The notes under the pieces were generated by a model that worked only from the letters and a program-made list of their open reading frames with translations, searched no databases and was not told where the DNA came from. Source: Acetatifactor sp. (GTDB lineage: Bacteria; Bacillota; Clostridia; Lachnospirales; Lachnospiraceae). Taken from it: a DNA stretch of 64,000 bases. Where the stretch lies: positions 1-64,000 of the forward strand of contig JAIDDH010000073.1 of NCBI GenBank assembly GCA_029055435.1. Reading direction: 5' to 3'. Below are positions 38,912-47,501 of this stretch, in pieces; position 1 is the stretch's first letter; each line of letters opens with the position of its first letter. The position numbers were made by a program, and so were the translations under genes.

Positions 38912-41172
38912 CACACCCTTATATATTCGGTATTCGCCATCTGTCGCCTGCGGGCGCGTGGCATCTGCGGCAATTTTTGACAGAGAAAAAACCTCGTCTG
39001 GTTCTGGTGGAGGGTCCCAGCGATTTAAACGAGCAGCTTGCGGATATCACCCGGCCGGAGACAAAGCCTCCCATCGCGATTCTCGCCTACACAAAGGAGG
39101 CTCCCGTGCGGACGATTCTGTATCCCTTTGCGGAGTATTCCCCGGAATATCAGGCAATCTCCTGGTGCAAGGAATATGGAATTGAATGCCGCTTTATTGA
39201 CCTGCCCTCCGATGTTTTCCTTGCGCTGCCCTCCGGCAGGCAGACCAGAACGGAGGGGGAGGAGGAGCGCATGAGCGTCTATGAACTTCTGGATAGACAG
39301 GCGGGGGAGGACGGGCATGAAACCTTCTGGGAACGGGTTATGGAGCATGCACAGGATGCGGACGGATACTGTCAGGGAGCCTCTCTGTTTGGCTCCAATC
39401 TGCGGGAATTCAGTCAGGAAACGGGACGGGATACGGACTGGCCGGAGACTCTGGTGAGGGAAGCTTTTATGCGGCTTCAGATACAGAAGGCGCTGGAGGA
39501 AGGTTTTGCACCGGAAGAAATCGTGGTCGTCACAGGCGCTTACCATGTGCCGGGACTTTTGTCCGAGGACGCTCTGCCCATGGCGGCGGAGGAACTGTCT
39601 TCTCTGCCCCGGGTGGAGGCCAGCCATACTTTGATGCCCTATTCCTATTACCGGCTGTCAGCCAGAGCAGGCTATGGCGCCGGCAATAAGGCTCCAGCAT
39701 ATTATTCCCTGCTGTGGGAGGCCCTGCAAAGAGAGAATCTGCAGTATGTGTCACATGCTTACCTCTCACGGATTGCCGGGTATCAGAGGGAGCACGGAAC
39801 CCCCGTCTCCTCTGCAGAGGTGATAGAGGCAGTCCGTCTGGCAGACTCTCTGGCGAGACTCAGAGGCGGGAATGCTCCCGTTCTGCGCGATCTGCGGGAT
39901 GCGGCAGTGACCTGTCTGGGCGGAGGCAGTTTTCCCGCCATCAGTCTGGCCGTAGCGGACACGGAAATCGGAACGGCCATCGGCTCCCTGCCGGAGGGCG
40001 TCAGCCGCACCAGCATTCAGGAGGATTTTTACAGACAATTAAAAGAATGGAAACTGGAAAAGTATCGTGATATCACCGCGCAGGATCTCCCCCTTGACCT
40101 GCGTGAGAATCGCAATGTCTCTTCGCAGAAGGCCGCTTTTCTTGATCTGCACCGCTCCTTTTTCCTTCATCAGCTCCGGGTTCTGGGAATCCACTTTGCC
40201 AGTCAGCAGAAAGTAAATCAGGACAATGCCACCTGGGCGGAGCATTGGGTGATACGCTGGACGCCGGAGGCGGAGATTGAACTGGTGGAAGCCGCGCTAA
40301 AGGGAGATACGGTAGACCAGGCGGCATCCTTTGTCATGAAAGAAAGAGTGGAGGCGGCTCCCAATATGAGCGAAATTGCTCTGGTCATCGAAGACGCTTT
40401 CACCTGCGGCATGGCTTCTGCGGTTGTCTACGCCACCACCGCTCTGCAGGCCATGGCTGTGGATGCGGCTTCTCTGGAAGAATTGGCAGCCACGGCCAAC
40501 AGACTCTCCGTCGTGGTACAGTACGGCGATATCCGGCATTTGGACGCCGCCCCTTTGGAGCCCATCCTGTGTCAGATATTCTATCGCGCCTGCCTGATTC
40601 TGCCGGGAGCCTGTGTGTGTGACGACGCTGCCAGCAAGGGGATTGTCACGGCCATAGAGCAATTAAACAGTGCCGCCCTCGCCCATGATTTTCTGGACAC
40701 ACGGGCGTGGCTGGACGCTCTAGAGGAGACGGCGAGACGGGATGATCTGAATACAAAGCTGTCCGGGTTTGCCGCCGCCATTTTATTAGAGAGGGGCTGT
40801 ATAGACGGCGGGCAGCTCAATCTGGAAGTACAGCGCAGACTTTCCATGGGAGTGCCTGCGGAGCTGGGAGCCGGATGGTTCGGGGGACTTGCCATGAAGA
40901 ACAGATATGCTCTGATTGCAAGACTGTCCCTGTGGGAGAGCCTGGACGCTTATCTTGACACTCTGGAGGAGGAAGAATTCAAACGGGCGCTGGTGTTCCT
41001 GCGACGGGCCTTTGCAGATTTTACCGCCGCAGAACGGGATGAAATTGCGGAAAACCTCGGTGAAGTCTGGGGGCTGAACGGACAACAGGTCAGTGAGTCC
41101 GTGAACCAAGTCTTACAGGAATCGGAACAAAAATTGGTGGAGAGCTTGGATGATTTCGACTTTGATTTGTAA
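38908..41172 (+). CDS. DUF5682 protein, YehM-like
   Basis: A 754-residue protein. The N-terminal FGIRHLSPAGAWHLRQFL and LVLVEGPSDLNEQLADI, plus EIVVVTGAYHVPGLL, resemble the TraB/ChaN-type fold, in which His and Glu of RHxSP and EGP and the late His form a metal or catalytic site; this is inference. The rest is helical. E. coli YehM is of nearly the same length and sits with a MoxR, VWA and SWIM protein. DUF5682 proteins are thought to act with MoxR-VWA pairs; their activity is not established. Overlaps the ATPase gene by four bases. Confidence 0.85.
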   Translation: MTHPYIFGIRHLSPAGAWHLRQFLTEKKPRLVLVEGPSDLNEQLADITRPETKPPIAILAYTKEAPVRTILYPFAEYSPEYQAISWCKEYGIECRFIDLPSDVFLALPSGRQTRTEGEEERMSVYELLDRQAGEDGHETFWERVMEHAQDADGYCQGASLFGSNLREFSQETGRDTDWPETLVREAFMRLQIQKALEEGFAPEEIVVVTGAYHVPGLLSEDALPMAAEELSSLPRVEASHTLMPYSYYRLSARAGYGAGNKAPAYYSLLWEALQRENLQYVSHAYLSRIAGYQREHGTPVSSAEVIEAVRLADSLARLRGGNAPVLRDLRDAAVTCLGGGSFPAISLAVADTEIGTAIGSLPEGVSRTSIQEDFYRQLKEWKLEKYRDITAQDLPLDLRENRNVSSQKAAFLDLHRSFFLHQLRVLGIHFASQQKVNQDNATWAEHWVIRWTPEAEIELVEAALKGDTVDQAASFVMKERVEAAPNMSEIALVIEDAFTCGMASAVVYATTALQAMAVDAASLEELAATANRLSVVVQYGDIRHLDAAPLEPILCQIFYRACLILPGACVCDDAASKGIVTAIEQLNSAALAHDFLDTRAWLDALEETARRDDLNTKLSGFAAAILLERGCIDGGQLNLEVQRRLSMGVPAELGAGWFGGLAMKNRYALIARLSLWESLDAYLDTLEEEEFKRALVFLRRAFADFTAAERDEIAENLGEVWGLNGQQVSESVNQVLQESEQKLVESLDDFDFDL

Positions 41173-41193
41173 TTTTTGAAAGGTGTGTATGGA

Positions 41194-42378
41194 ATGAATC
41201 AGGAAATGCATATACAGAGATGGCGGTTAATTCTGGGTCAGGAAAGCCGGGAACGATTTGAGAAAATGGGTAACGCAGAACTTTCGCCCGAGCAGGATCT
41301 GATGGATCAGGCGCTTGCCGCCATCTATAACAATACGGAGGCAGGGGGTTTTGGCAGCGGCGGAGCAGGAGCCGGAAACGGTCCTTCCAATCCCCGCATC
41401 AGCAAGTGGCTGGGAGATGTGAGAAGTCTGTTTGACAAGGAGCTGGTGACGGTCATCCAGGGGGATGCCATGACCCGCTGTGGCTTAAAGCAGCTTATCT
41501 TTGAGCCGGAGCTTTTGGCGCATCTGGCGCCCGATATCAATCTGGCATCCACCATATTGCTATTGAAGGATCAGATTCCAAAGCGCTCAAAGGAGAGCGT
41601 GCGTCTCTTTATTCAGAAGATTGTGGAGGAAATCAACAAGCTTTTGGAGCAGGATATCCGCAGGGCAGTGACGGCGGCGATTAACCGCAGAAGACATTCT
41701 CCCATTCCTTCTGCAGCGGCTTTGGACTATAAGACTACCATCTCCCGGAACTTGAAAAACTATAATCAGGAACTTCACACCATTGTGCCGGAGCATTTTT
41801 ATTTTTTTGACAGAACAAGCACCACAGCGGCCAACAAATGGACGGTGATTCTGGATATCGACCAGAGCGGTTCCATGGGTGAATCGGTTATCTATTCCTC
41901 CATTATCAGTTGTATTCTGGCCAGCATGTCAAGTCTGTCCACCCGGATTGTCGCCTTTGACACGAACATTGTGGATCTGACGGAGAAAAGCGATGACCCT
42001 GTTGATCTGCTCTTCGGCTTTCAGCTCGGGGGCGGCACGGACATTGATAAATCGGTGGCCTACTGTCAGCAGTATATAGAGAATCCTTCCAAGACCCTGT
42101 TTTTCCTGATTTCGGATTTGGAGGAGGGCGGCAACCGGGCGGCGCTGTTGCGCAGGCTGGAAGAAATGAAGGAATCCGGCGTGACGGTAGTGTGCCTGCT
42201 TGCGCTGACGGAGAGCGGCAAGCCTTATTATGATGCAAGCATGGCGCAAAAGATAGCAGGGTTGGATATTCCCTGCTTTGCCTGCAATCCGCAGATGCTT
42301 CCGAGTCTTTTGGAGCGTGCTCTGCGCGGGCAGGATTTGCAGGAATTCCGAAAAGAGTTTGAAAAGAGGAAAAAGTAA
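41194..42378 (+). CDS. VWA domain protein, YehP-like
   Basis: A 394-residue protein. The C-terminal half is a von Willebrand A domain with an intact MIDAS: WTVILDIDQSGSMGESV (DxSGS), the Thr in GGGTDIDKS and the Asp in LISDLEEGG. The N-terminal half is helical with a Gly-rich FGSGGAGAGNG segment. VWA partners of MoxR ATPases bind metal or protein ligands and are the usual substrate of the ATPase. The frame opens six codons earlier, but ATG 41194 has AAAGGTG eight bases upstream. Last gene of the operon; converges on cwlD with 18 bases between. Confidence 0.88.
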   Translation: MNQEMHIQRWRLILGQESRERFEKMGNAELSPEQDLMDQALAAIYNNTEAGGFGSGGAGAGNGPSNPRISKWLGDVRSLFDKELVTVIQGDAMTRCGLKQLIFEPELLAHLAPDINLASTILLLKDQIPKRSKESVRLFIQKIVEEINKLLEQDIRRAVTAAINRRRHSPIPSAAALDYKTTISRNLKNYNQELHTIVPEHFYFFDRTSTTAANKWTVILDIDQSGSMGESVIYSSIISCILASMSSLSTRIVAFDTNIVDLTEKSDDPVDLLFGFQLGGGTDIDKSVAYCQQYIENPSKTLFFLISDLEEGGNRAALLRRLEEMKESGVTVVCLLALTESGKPYYDASMAQKIAGLDIPCFACNPQMLPSLLERALRGQDLQEFRKEFEKRKK

Positions 42379-42396
42379 AAAAGTACGCAAACATAT

Positions 42397-43107
42397 TTAT
42401 TTCTCCAGACTGTTCAAATATTGCAGTATTCCTATATGTACTGCCCATGCAACGCGCTCCTGATAGCCTTTGTCGCAGAGCCTGGCAGCTTCCTCGCTGT
42501 TGGACAGGAAACCGCACTCCACAATGACGATGGGTGTAGGCGTTTTTTTCAACAGATAATAACTGTCATTCGCCTTCACCTGTCTGTGATTTTCGGGGTC
42601 TAAGCGCTCGACCAGACTTTCCTGCAAAAAGTCAGCAAGCTTCTGTCCCTCTGTACTTCCTGTGTAATAAAATACCTGCGCCCCCTTCACATACTCCTCC
42701 GGGTAGCTGTTTTGATGGATGCTCACAGTCAGGGCCGGCGCTGCCTCGTCGATAATCGCGATTCTCCGCTTCATATCCTGCACCTTCTTGTTGGAGGCAT
42801 TCGCGTCATACAGGCCATCATCTGTCTCCCGGGTCATGATAACCTCCACATCCTGCAGTTCCAGATAACGCTTGACCAGCGTCGCAATCTGGAGATTGAT
42901 ATCCTTTTCCTCCGCCCCATTGATACCGATTTTTCCCGGATCGATTCCCCCATGTCCCGCATCTATCACCACCTGGACTTTCGGCTTTACCTGCAGCAAT
43001 TTATTGCCGCTGGCGGATGTAGCTTCCTCCTGCTCCGCAAACAGCAGTACTACAAATAACAGACACGAGACAATGACTGTCAGAAATTTTTGATCTTTTG
43101 TCTTCAT
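42397..43107 (-). CDS. cwlD: N-acetylmuramoyl-L-alanine amidase CwlD
   Basis: A 236-residue amidase_3: an N-terminal membrane/signal segment (FLTVIVSCLLFVVLLFA), then zinc ligands in VVIDAGHGGIDPG, EKDINL and SIHQN, and the catalytic Glu in VIVECGFLSN. CwlD removes peptides to make muramic delta-lactam in spore cortex; the family fit is good but a vegetative amidase cannot be excluded. ATG 43107 with GAGGTG upstream is chosen over GTG 43113. Divergent from sortase B. Confidence 0.88.
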   Translation of the reverse strand: MKTKDQKFLTVIVSCLLFVVLLFAEQEEATSASGNKLLQVKPKVQVVIDAGHGGIDPGKIGINGAEEKDINLQIATLVKRYLELQDVEVIMTRETDDGLYDANASNKKVQDMKRRIAIIDEAAPALTVSIHQNSYPEEYVKGAQVFYYTGSTEGQKLADFLQESLVERLDPENHRQVKANDSYYLLKKTPTPIVIVECGFLSNSEEAARLCDKGYQERVAWAVHIGILQYLNSLEK

Positions 43108-43167
43108 TTTCACACCTCAAATCAGTCTTTTTACTATATTATTCCTTCTTAATTATTTCTAAAACTA

Positions 43168-43196
43168 TTGCATTATCCATTTGGGGTGCGTATAAT
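43168..43196 (+). promoter_or_regulatory. Sigma-A promoter directly at srtB start
   Basis: TTGCAT, 17 bases, TATAAT. The -10 ends at 43196, seven bases before the srtB ATG, so transcription is predicted to start at or next to the ATG, giving a leaderless message if this promoter is used. Confidence 0.65.
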
Positions 43197-43202
43197 AGGG
43201 GC

Positions 43203-44042
43203 ATGAATAATCTAAAGAAGCAATTATCTATTCTGCTGGCAATTTTGGCAGTGATTTGCCTTGCGGCGGCAATCTCTCTTGTGATTTACCGACAGTCGGC
43301 AGACAGACACACAGAAGAACTTTTGGATAGCATGAGACTGCAGGCGGAAAATCGGACGGAAACTGTCGAAGATACCTCCCCCCCGGAGGATACCGGGACA
43401 GAGTCTGAGTCTGAAAGCTCTCAGGAACCGCCTCGCAAGCTGGTGGACAATCCCTATCAGGACAGCTTTCTGGCCAACGAGGATATGGCAGCATGGCTGA
43501 AAATTGACGGAACTGTCATCGATTATCCCGTCATGTGGACGCCCCGGGAGGAGACCTATTATCTCTACCGGAACTTTGAGGGCAGAGATGATCAGAACGG
43601 CTGTCTGATTCTGGACACAGACAGTTCTCTCGACCCTGTGACTACCAATTTGATTATCCACGGTCACAACATGCGCTCCGGAGCAATGTTCGGCAAACTC
43701 ACCGAATATGAGAAAGAAAGCTACTGCAAGGAACACAATATCATCACTTTGCACACGAAAGAATGTGAACGCCGCTACGAAGTGATTGCCGTATTCCGCT
43801 CTCAGGTCTACAAGAAGACAGATCAGGTATTTAAGTTTTACAAATTTTTCCATGCCGACACTCAGGAGGAATTTGACGACTTTTACCAGAATATTAAGGC
43901 TTTGTCTCTATATGACACTGGTGTCACAGCAGAATTCGGAGACCGATTCATCACACTTTCAACCTGTGTATATCATGTGGAGAACGGACGGTTTGTGGTG
44001 GTTGCAAAAGAAATTGAACCTGGCAATTTTTATACTAATTAA
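43203..44042 (+). CDS. srtB: Class B sortase
   Basis: A 279-residue membrane-anchored transpeptidase: N-terminal anchor (LSILLAILAVICLAAAISLVI), an acidic Ser/Glu-rich spacer, and a sortase domain with NEDMAAWLKIDGTVIDYPVM, catalytic His in LIIHGHNM, catalytic Cys in TLSTCVY and the Arg in NGRFVVVAK. The class B features are the long helical insert between His and Cys strands. It joins sorting-signal proteins to the wall. The next gene encodes a protein with a VPKTGE sorting signal, its likely substrate. The reading frame extends upstream of the promoter, so ATG 43203 is chosen. A 14-base tandem duplication spans its stop. Confidence 0.92.
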   Translation: MNNLKKQLSILLAILAVICLAAAISLVIYRQSADRHTEELLDSMRLQAENRTETVEDTSPPEDTGTESESESSQEPPRKLVDNPYQDSFLANEDMAAWLKIDGTVIDYPVMWTPREETYYLYRNFEGRDDQNGCLILDTDSSLDPVTTNLIIHGHNMRSGAMFGKLTEYEKESYCKEHNIITLHTKECERRYEVIAVFRSQVYKKTDQVFKFYKFFHADTQEEFDDFYQNIKALSLYDTGVTAEFGDRFITLSTCVYHVENGRFVVVAKEIEPGNFYTN

Positions 44043-44088
44043 TTTATACTAATTAACCTATTAACTTAAGCTTAGGAGGTCACTACTC

Positions 44089-44976
44089 ATGAAAAAATTC
44101 AGGAAATGTATCTCGCTGATAGCAGCGGCCGCTCTTCTGGTACTGCTGCCCAACGTAAACGCCCTGCAGGCTTCTGCAGCTCCTGCCAAGACCATTTATA
44201 TCCGCTTTGACACGGACCTGCATGAGTGGCGCATGCAGATTGGATCCTGGGAGGAAGGCGACGCCGGACTGGAGCTCTATTACCTCAACAATGGTTCCGA
44301 CAGCCAGAAAGCACTTGACGGCGACACGCTGGTGGTTCTTCCCAACACCCCTGAGACTGACGAGGACGGCAAAAAGCCTAAACAGCAGACCGGAAATGTG
44401 GATATAAAGGTAAATGCGCGTCTGGGCAATCTGACTGTAAACCATGCCAGTGTGGTAATTGGCGCGACAAGCATAGATGAATGTCATGTGCAGAGCGGCA
44501 GTGTTGCAGCAATCAGCGGCGATGTGACCAATGCCTATGTATACGATGACGCTGCCTGCACCTTCAACAACAATGTCACCAATCTCCGCCTGATTGCCAC
44601 CGTAGAAAACACCGTGGACACTAATGTATCTGTGGTCGGCACCGTAGCTTATGCTTCTACCGCAAACGGCGGCGGCATCCTGAAAGAGTATTACAACTTT
44701 GCAGCAGGCTCCTTCTACTTTGACACATACAGCGGACTGATGACTGACCCCAATCTTTACAGCACCACCGGAAACGGCCCTGCCGCAGCGCCTCAGACTC
44801 CGGCTCCGACTGCAGCGCCTTCCCAGAGTCAGACCACATCGTCCTCTTCATCCGGCGAGTATGATGACGTTCCCAAGACAGGCGAGAGCAATCTGCTGAT
44901 ATGGCTGTTTGCAGGAATGACCATCCTCTCCGCAATGTGTGCCGGCGGATGTCTTGTAGTCAGAAAGAGCAGATAG
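44089..44976 (+). CDS. Sortase-anchored surface protein, VPKTG signal
   Basis: A 295-residue precursor: signal peptide (AAALLVLLPNVNALQASA), a beta-rich body, a Pro/Ala/Ser/Gln-rich spacer (residues 230-260) and a C-terminal sorting signal YDDVPKTGES, hydrophobic stretch and VVRKSR. The body contains DECHVQSGSVAAISGDVTN and CTFNNNVTNLRL, stacked short strands like a beta-solenoid, and is clearly paralogous to the protein at 58197-59198. It follows srtB by 46 bases with AGGAGG and is likely co-expressed. The hydrophobic segment contains two Cys. Ligand or function unknown. Confidence 0.87.
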   Translation: MKKFRKCISLIAAAALLVLLPNVNALQASAAPAKTIYIRFDTDLHEWRMQIGSWEEGDAGLELYYLNNGSDSQKALDGDTLVVLPNTPETDEDGKKPKQQTGNVDIKVNARLGNLTVNHASVVIGATSIDECHVQSGSVAAISGDVTNAYVYDDAACTFNNNVTNLRLIATVENTVDTNVSVVGTVAYASTANGGGILKEYYNFAAGSFYFDTYSGLMTDPNLYSTTGNGPAAAPQTPAPTAAPSQSQTTSSSSSGEYDDVPKTGESNLLIWLFAGMTILSAMCAGGCLVVRKSR

Positions 44977-44999
44977 GAATAGGATACAAATAGGATAGG

Positions 45000-45039
45000 A
45001 AAAAAGCTCCCTGAAGGTGTACTTCAGGGAGCTTTTTTT
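45000..45039. terminator. Bidirectional terminator between surface protein and feoAB
   Basis: AAAAAAGCTCCCTGAAG and its complement flank a short GTGTA loop, with T runs on both strands: a perfect hairpin serving the plus-strand sortase operon and the minus-strand feo gene. Confidence 0.92.
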
Positions 45040-45053
45040 CTATCCTATTTCAA

Positions 45054-47450
45054 TCACATCCACCCGAACACCAGGCCAATATTTCGCACCGCAAAGGCCA
45101 CAAGCCACGCAATCAGGCATTGTGCCGCCACTGTCACCGCAGCCGCTCTCACGCCGCCCATCTCTCTTTTTACTGTGGCAATGGCAGCCACGCAGGGCGT
45201 ATAGAGCAATGTAAACACCAAAAACACCAGAGCCGTAAAAGGTGTGAACAAAGTGGGAAGCAGTGTCGTCTCCCCGCCCAGCAAAATAGTCAGCGTGGAC
45301 ACTACGCTCTCCTTGGCCGTAAAACCGGTCAAAAGAGCGGTGGCAACCCGCCAGTCGCCGAATCCCAGGGGCGCAAACAGCGGAGCAATCATACCTCCCA
45401 GCATGGCCAGCAGACTGCTGTCCGGCGTTTCCACCACATTTAATCTGGCATCAAAGCTTTGCAAAAACCAGATAATAATTGTAGCCATGAAGATAATAGT
45501 AAATGCCTTCTGAATAAAATCCTTCGCTTTATCCCAAATCAGCTGCCCTACACTTCTCGCGCTGGGCCATCTATAGTTGGGCAGCTCCATCACAAAAGGC
45601 ACCGGCTCTCCTCTGAACCATGTCCTGCGCAGAAGCAACGCATACACAATGCCACAGACGATTCCCAAAAAGTAAAGCCCTACCATCACCAGCGCCTGCT
45701 GACTCCTGGGGAAAAAGGCATTAATAAACAATCCGTAAATAGGAAGCTTTGCGCTGCAGCTCATAAAGGGCGTCAGCAAAATAGTCATCTTCCTGTCTCT
45801 TTCGCTGGCCAGAGTCCTCGTGGACATGATTGCCGGAACCGAGCAACCAAAACCGATCAGCATCGGGACGATACTTCGGCCGGACAGGCCGATCTTTCTC
45901 AGCAGCTTATCCATGACAAAGGCCACACGGGCCATATATCCCGTATCCTCCAGAATCGACAGGAAAAAGAACAAAGTCACGATCGTGGGCAGGAAGCTGA
46001 TAACGCTCCCCACTCCGCTGCAGACGCCGTCTATCACCAGCGAATGCACCACGGGATTCACGCCCCACGCGTCCAGTCCTCTGTCAATCAGGGCAATGAC
46101 ACAGTCCACCAGCAAGGCCATCAGATCAGACAGCCATGCCCCGATAAAGTTGAAGGTCGCCACAAACACAAGAGCCATAATGCCCACAAAACAGGGGATT
46201 GCCGTATACTTTCCCGTGAGCACGCTGTCGATGCGCACGCTTCGCTTATGCTCCATGCTCTCCCGCGGCTTTGTCACCGTCCGCCGGCATAGTTTCTCGA
46301 TAAAGTCAAAGCGCATATTGGCCAGTGCGGCCTCCCGCTCCAGCCCGCCTTCCTTTTCCATATTCGTTATGATGCGCTCCAGTGCGGCCATCTCTTCCTG
46401 CGGCAGCCTGAGGGTCTCTCTCACCAGCGCATCTCCCTCAACCATCTTGGAAGCTGCAAACCGCACCGGCAGCCCCGCCTCTCTGGCAAACGGCTCCAAC
46501 AGATGCACAGACGCATGGATACAGCGATGCACTGCACCGATCCGGTCACCCTTTGTCTCACTGTCCGGGCAGAAATCAATCCGCCCCGGAGCCTCCCTGT
46601 ACCGCGCCACATGAAGCGCGTGATCGATCAACTCCTCGATACCCTCGTTTTTCACTGCGGAGATTGGCACCACCGGGATTCCCAGAATCTCCTCCAGCTC
46701 ATTAATATGTATGGTGCCGCCGTTTGCACGCACCTCGTCCATCATATTCAGGGCCAGAACCATGGGAATATTCAATTCCATCAACTGCATGGTAAGACAG
46801 AGATTACGCTCAATGTTGGAGGCGTCCACAATATTGATAATACCGTCCGGTTTCGTCTTCAACAGAAAATCTCTGGTGACGACCTCCTCGTTGGAATACG
46901 GAGACAGCGAGTAAATTCCCGGCAGATCCGTCACCGTCGCCTCCGGGTGATTGCGTATGGAGCCGTCTTTTCTGTCCACTGTCACTCCCGGAAAATTGCC
47001 CACATGTTGATTGGCTCCCGTCAACTGATTGAACAGCGTGGTCTTGCCGCAGTTTTGATTGCCCGCCAGAGCAAAAGTAATAGGCTGTCCCCGGGGAATC
47101 TTCTCTCCGATTCTGTTTCTGCGATAATCGTCGGCTTTGCCAAGCTCTCCCACACCGGGATGCGCCATATCCTGTCTTCTCCCGGAGTTCTCCGGCCGCC
47201 CCGGCATCCTGTCCACCGGCTCTATCTCTATATTTTCGGCCTCGGCCAGCCGCAGGGTCAATTCATATCCCCGTAGCTCTATCTCAATAGGATCTCCCAT
47301 GGGAGCCGTTTTTCGAAGAGTTACTACCGTCTGCGGGGTCAGGCCCATGTCCAATAAATGATGCCTGAGAGCTCCCGTGCCTCCCGTATTTATAATCCTT
47401 GCACTCTCGTTTTCCTTCAGCTTATCCAGTGTCATTGAAGTCAAAATCAT
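45054..47450 (-). CDS. feoB: FeoA-FeoB fusion ferrous iron transporter
   Basis: A 798-residue protein. Residues 1-80 are a FeoA SH3-like domain (GALRHHLLDMGLTPQTVVTL), then a short linker and a complete FeoB: G1 LAGNQNCGKTTLFNQLTG, G2 FPGVTVDRKDG, G3 DLPGIYSLSPYS, G4 LALNMMD, and the gate domains with FMSCSAKLPIYG and YTPCVAAIAT. It imports Fe2+ powered or gated by GTP. Separate feoA and feoB are commoner; fusions occur in Clostridia. Start at 47450 has GAGGCG upstream; an earlier in-frame start is less supported. Stands alone between two terminated genes. Confidence 0.95.
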   Translation of the reverse strand: MILTSMTLDKLKENESARIINTGGTGALRHHLLDMGLTPQTVVTLRKTAPMGDPIEIELRGYELTLRLAEAENIEIEPVDRMPGRPENSGRRQDMAHPGVGELGKADDYRRNRIGEKIPRGQPITFALAGNQNCGKTTLFNQLTGANQHVGNFPGVTVDRKDGSIRNHPEATVTDLPGIYSLSPYSNEEVVTRDFLLKTKPDGIINIVDASNIERNLCLTMQLMELNIPMVLALNMMDEVRANGGTIHINELEEILGIPVVPISAVKNEGIEELIDHALHVARYREAPGRIDFCPDSETKGDRIGAVHRCIHASVHLLEPFAREAGLPVRFAASKMVEGDALVRETLRLPQEEMAALERIITNMEKEGGLEREAALANMRFDFIEKLCRRTVTKPRESMEHKRSVRIDSVLTGKYTAIPCFVGIMALVFVATFNFIGAWLSDLMALLVDCVIALIDRGLDAWGVNPVVHSLVIDGVCSGVGSVISFLPTIVTLFFFLSILEDTGYMARVAFVMDKLLRKIGLSGRSIVPMLIGFGCSVPAIMSTRTLASERDRKMTILLTPFMSCSAKLPIYGLFINAFFPRSQQALVMVGLYFLGIVCGIVYALLLRRTWFRGEPVPFVMELPNYRWPSARSVGQLIWDKAKDFIQKAFTIIFMATIIIWFLQSFDARLNVVETPDSSLLAMLGGMIAPLFAPLGFGDWRVATALLTGFTAKESVVSTLTILLGGETTLLPTLFTPFTALVFLVFTLLYTPCVAAIATVKREMGGVRAAAVTVAAQCLIAWLVAFAVRNIGLVFGWM

Positions 47451-47501
47451 CGCCTCGATTCTGTTTTTATCCCCATCTGTGCACTGCAGCACGCACGCAA
47501 A

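Noticed and set aside
44029..44057. A 14-base tandem repeat (TTTATACTAATTAA) across the srtB stop codon.
   Set aside because: Short and AT-rich; replication slippage explains it and it does not change the protein.
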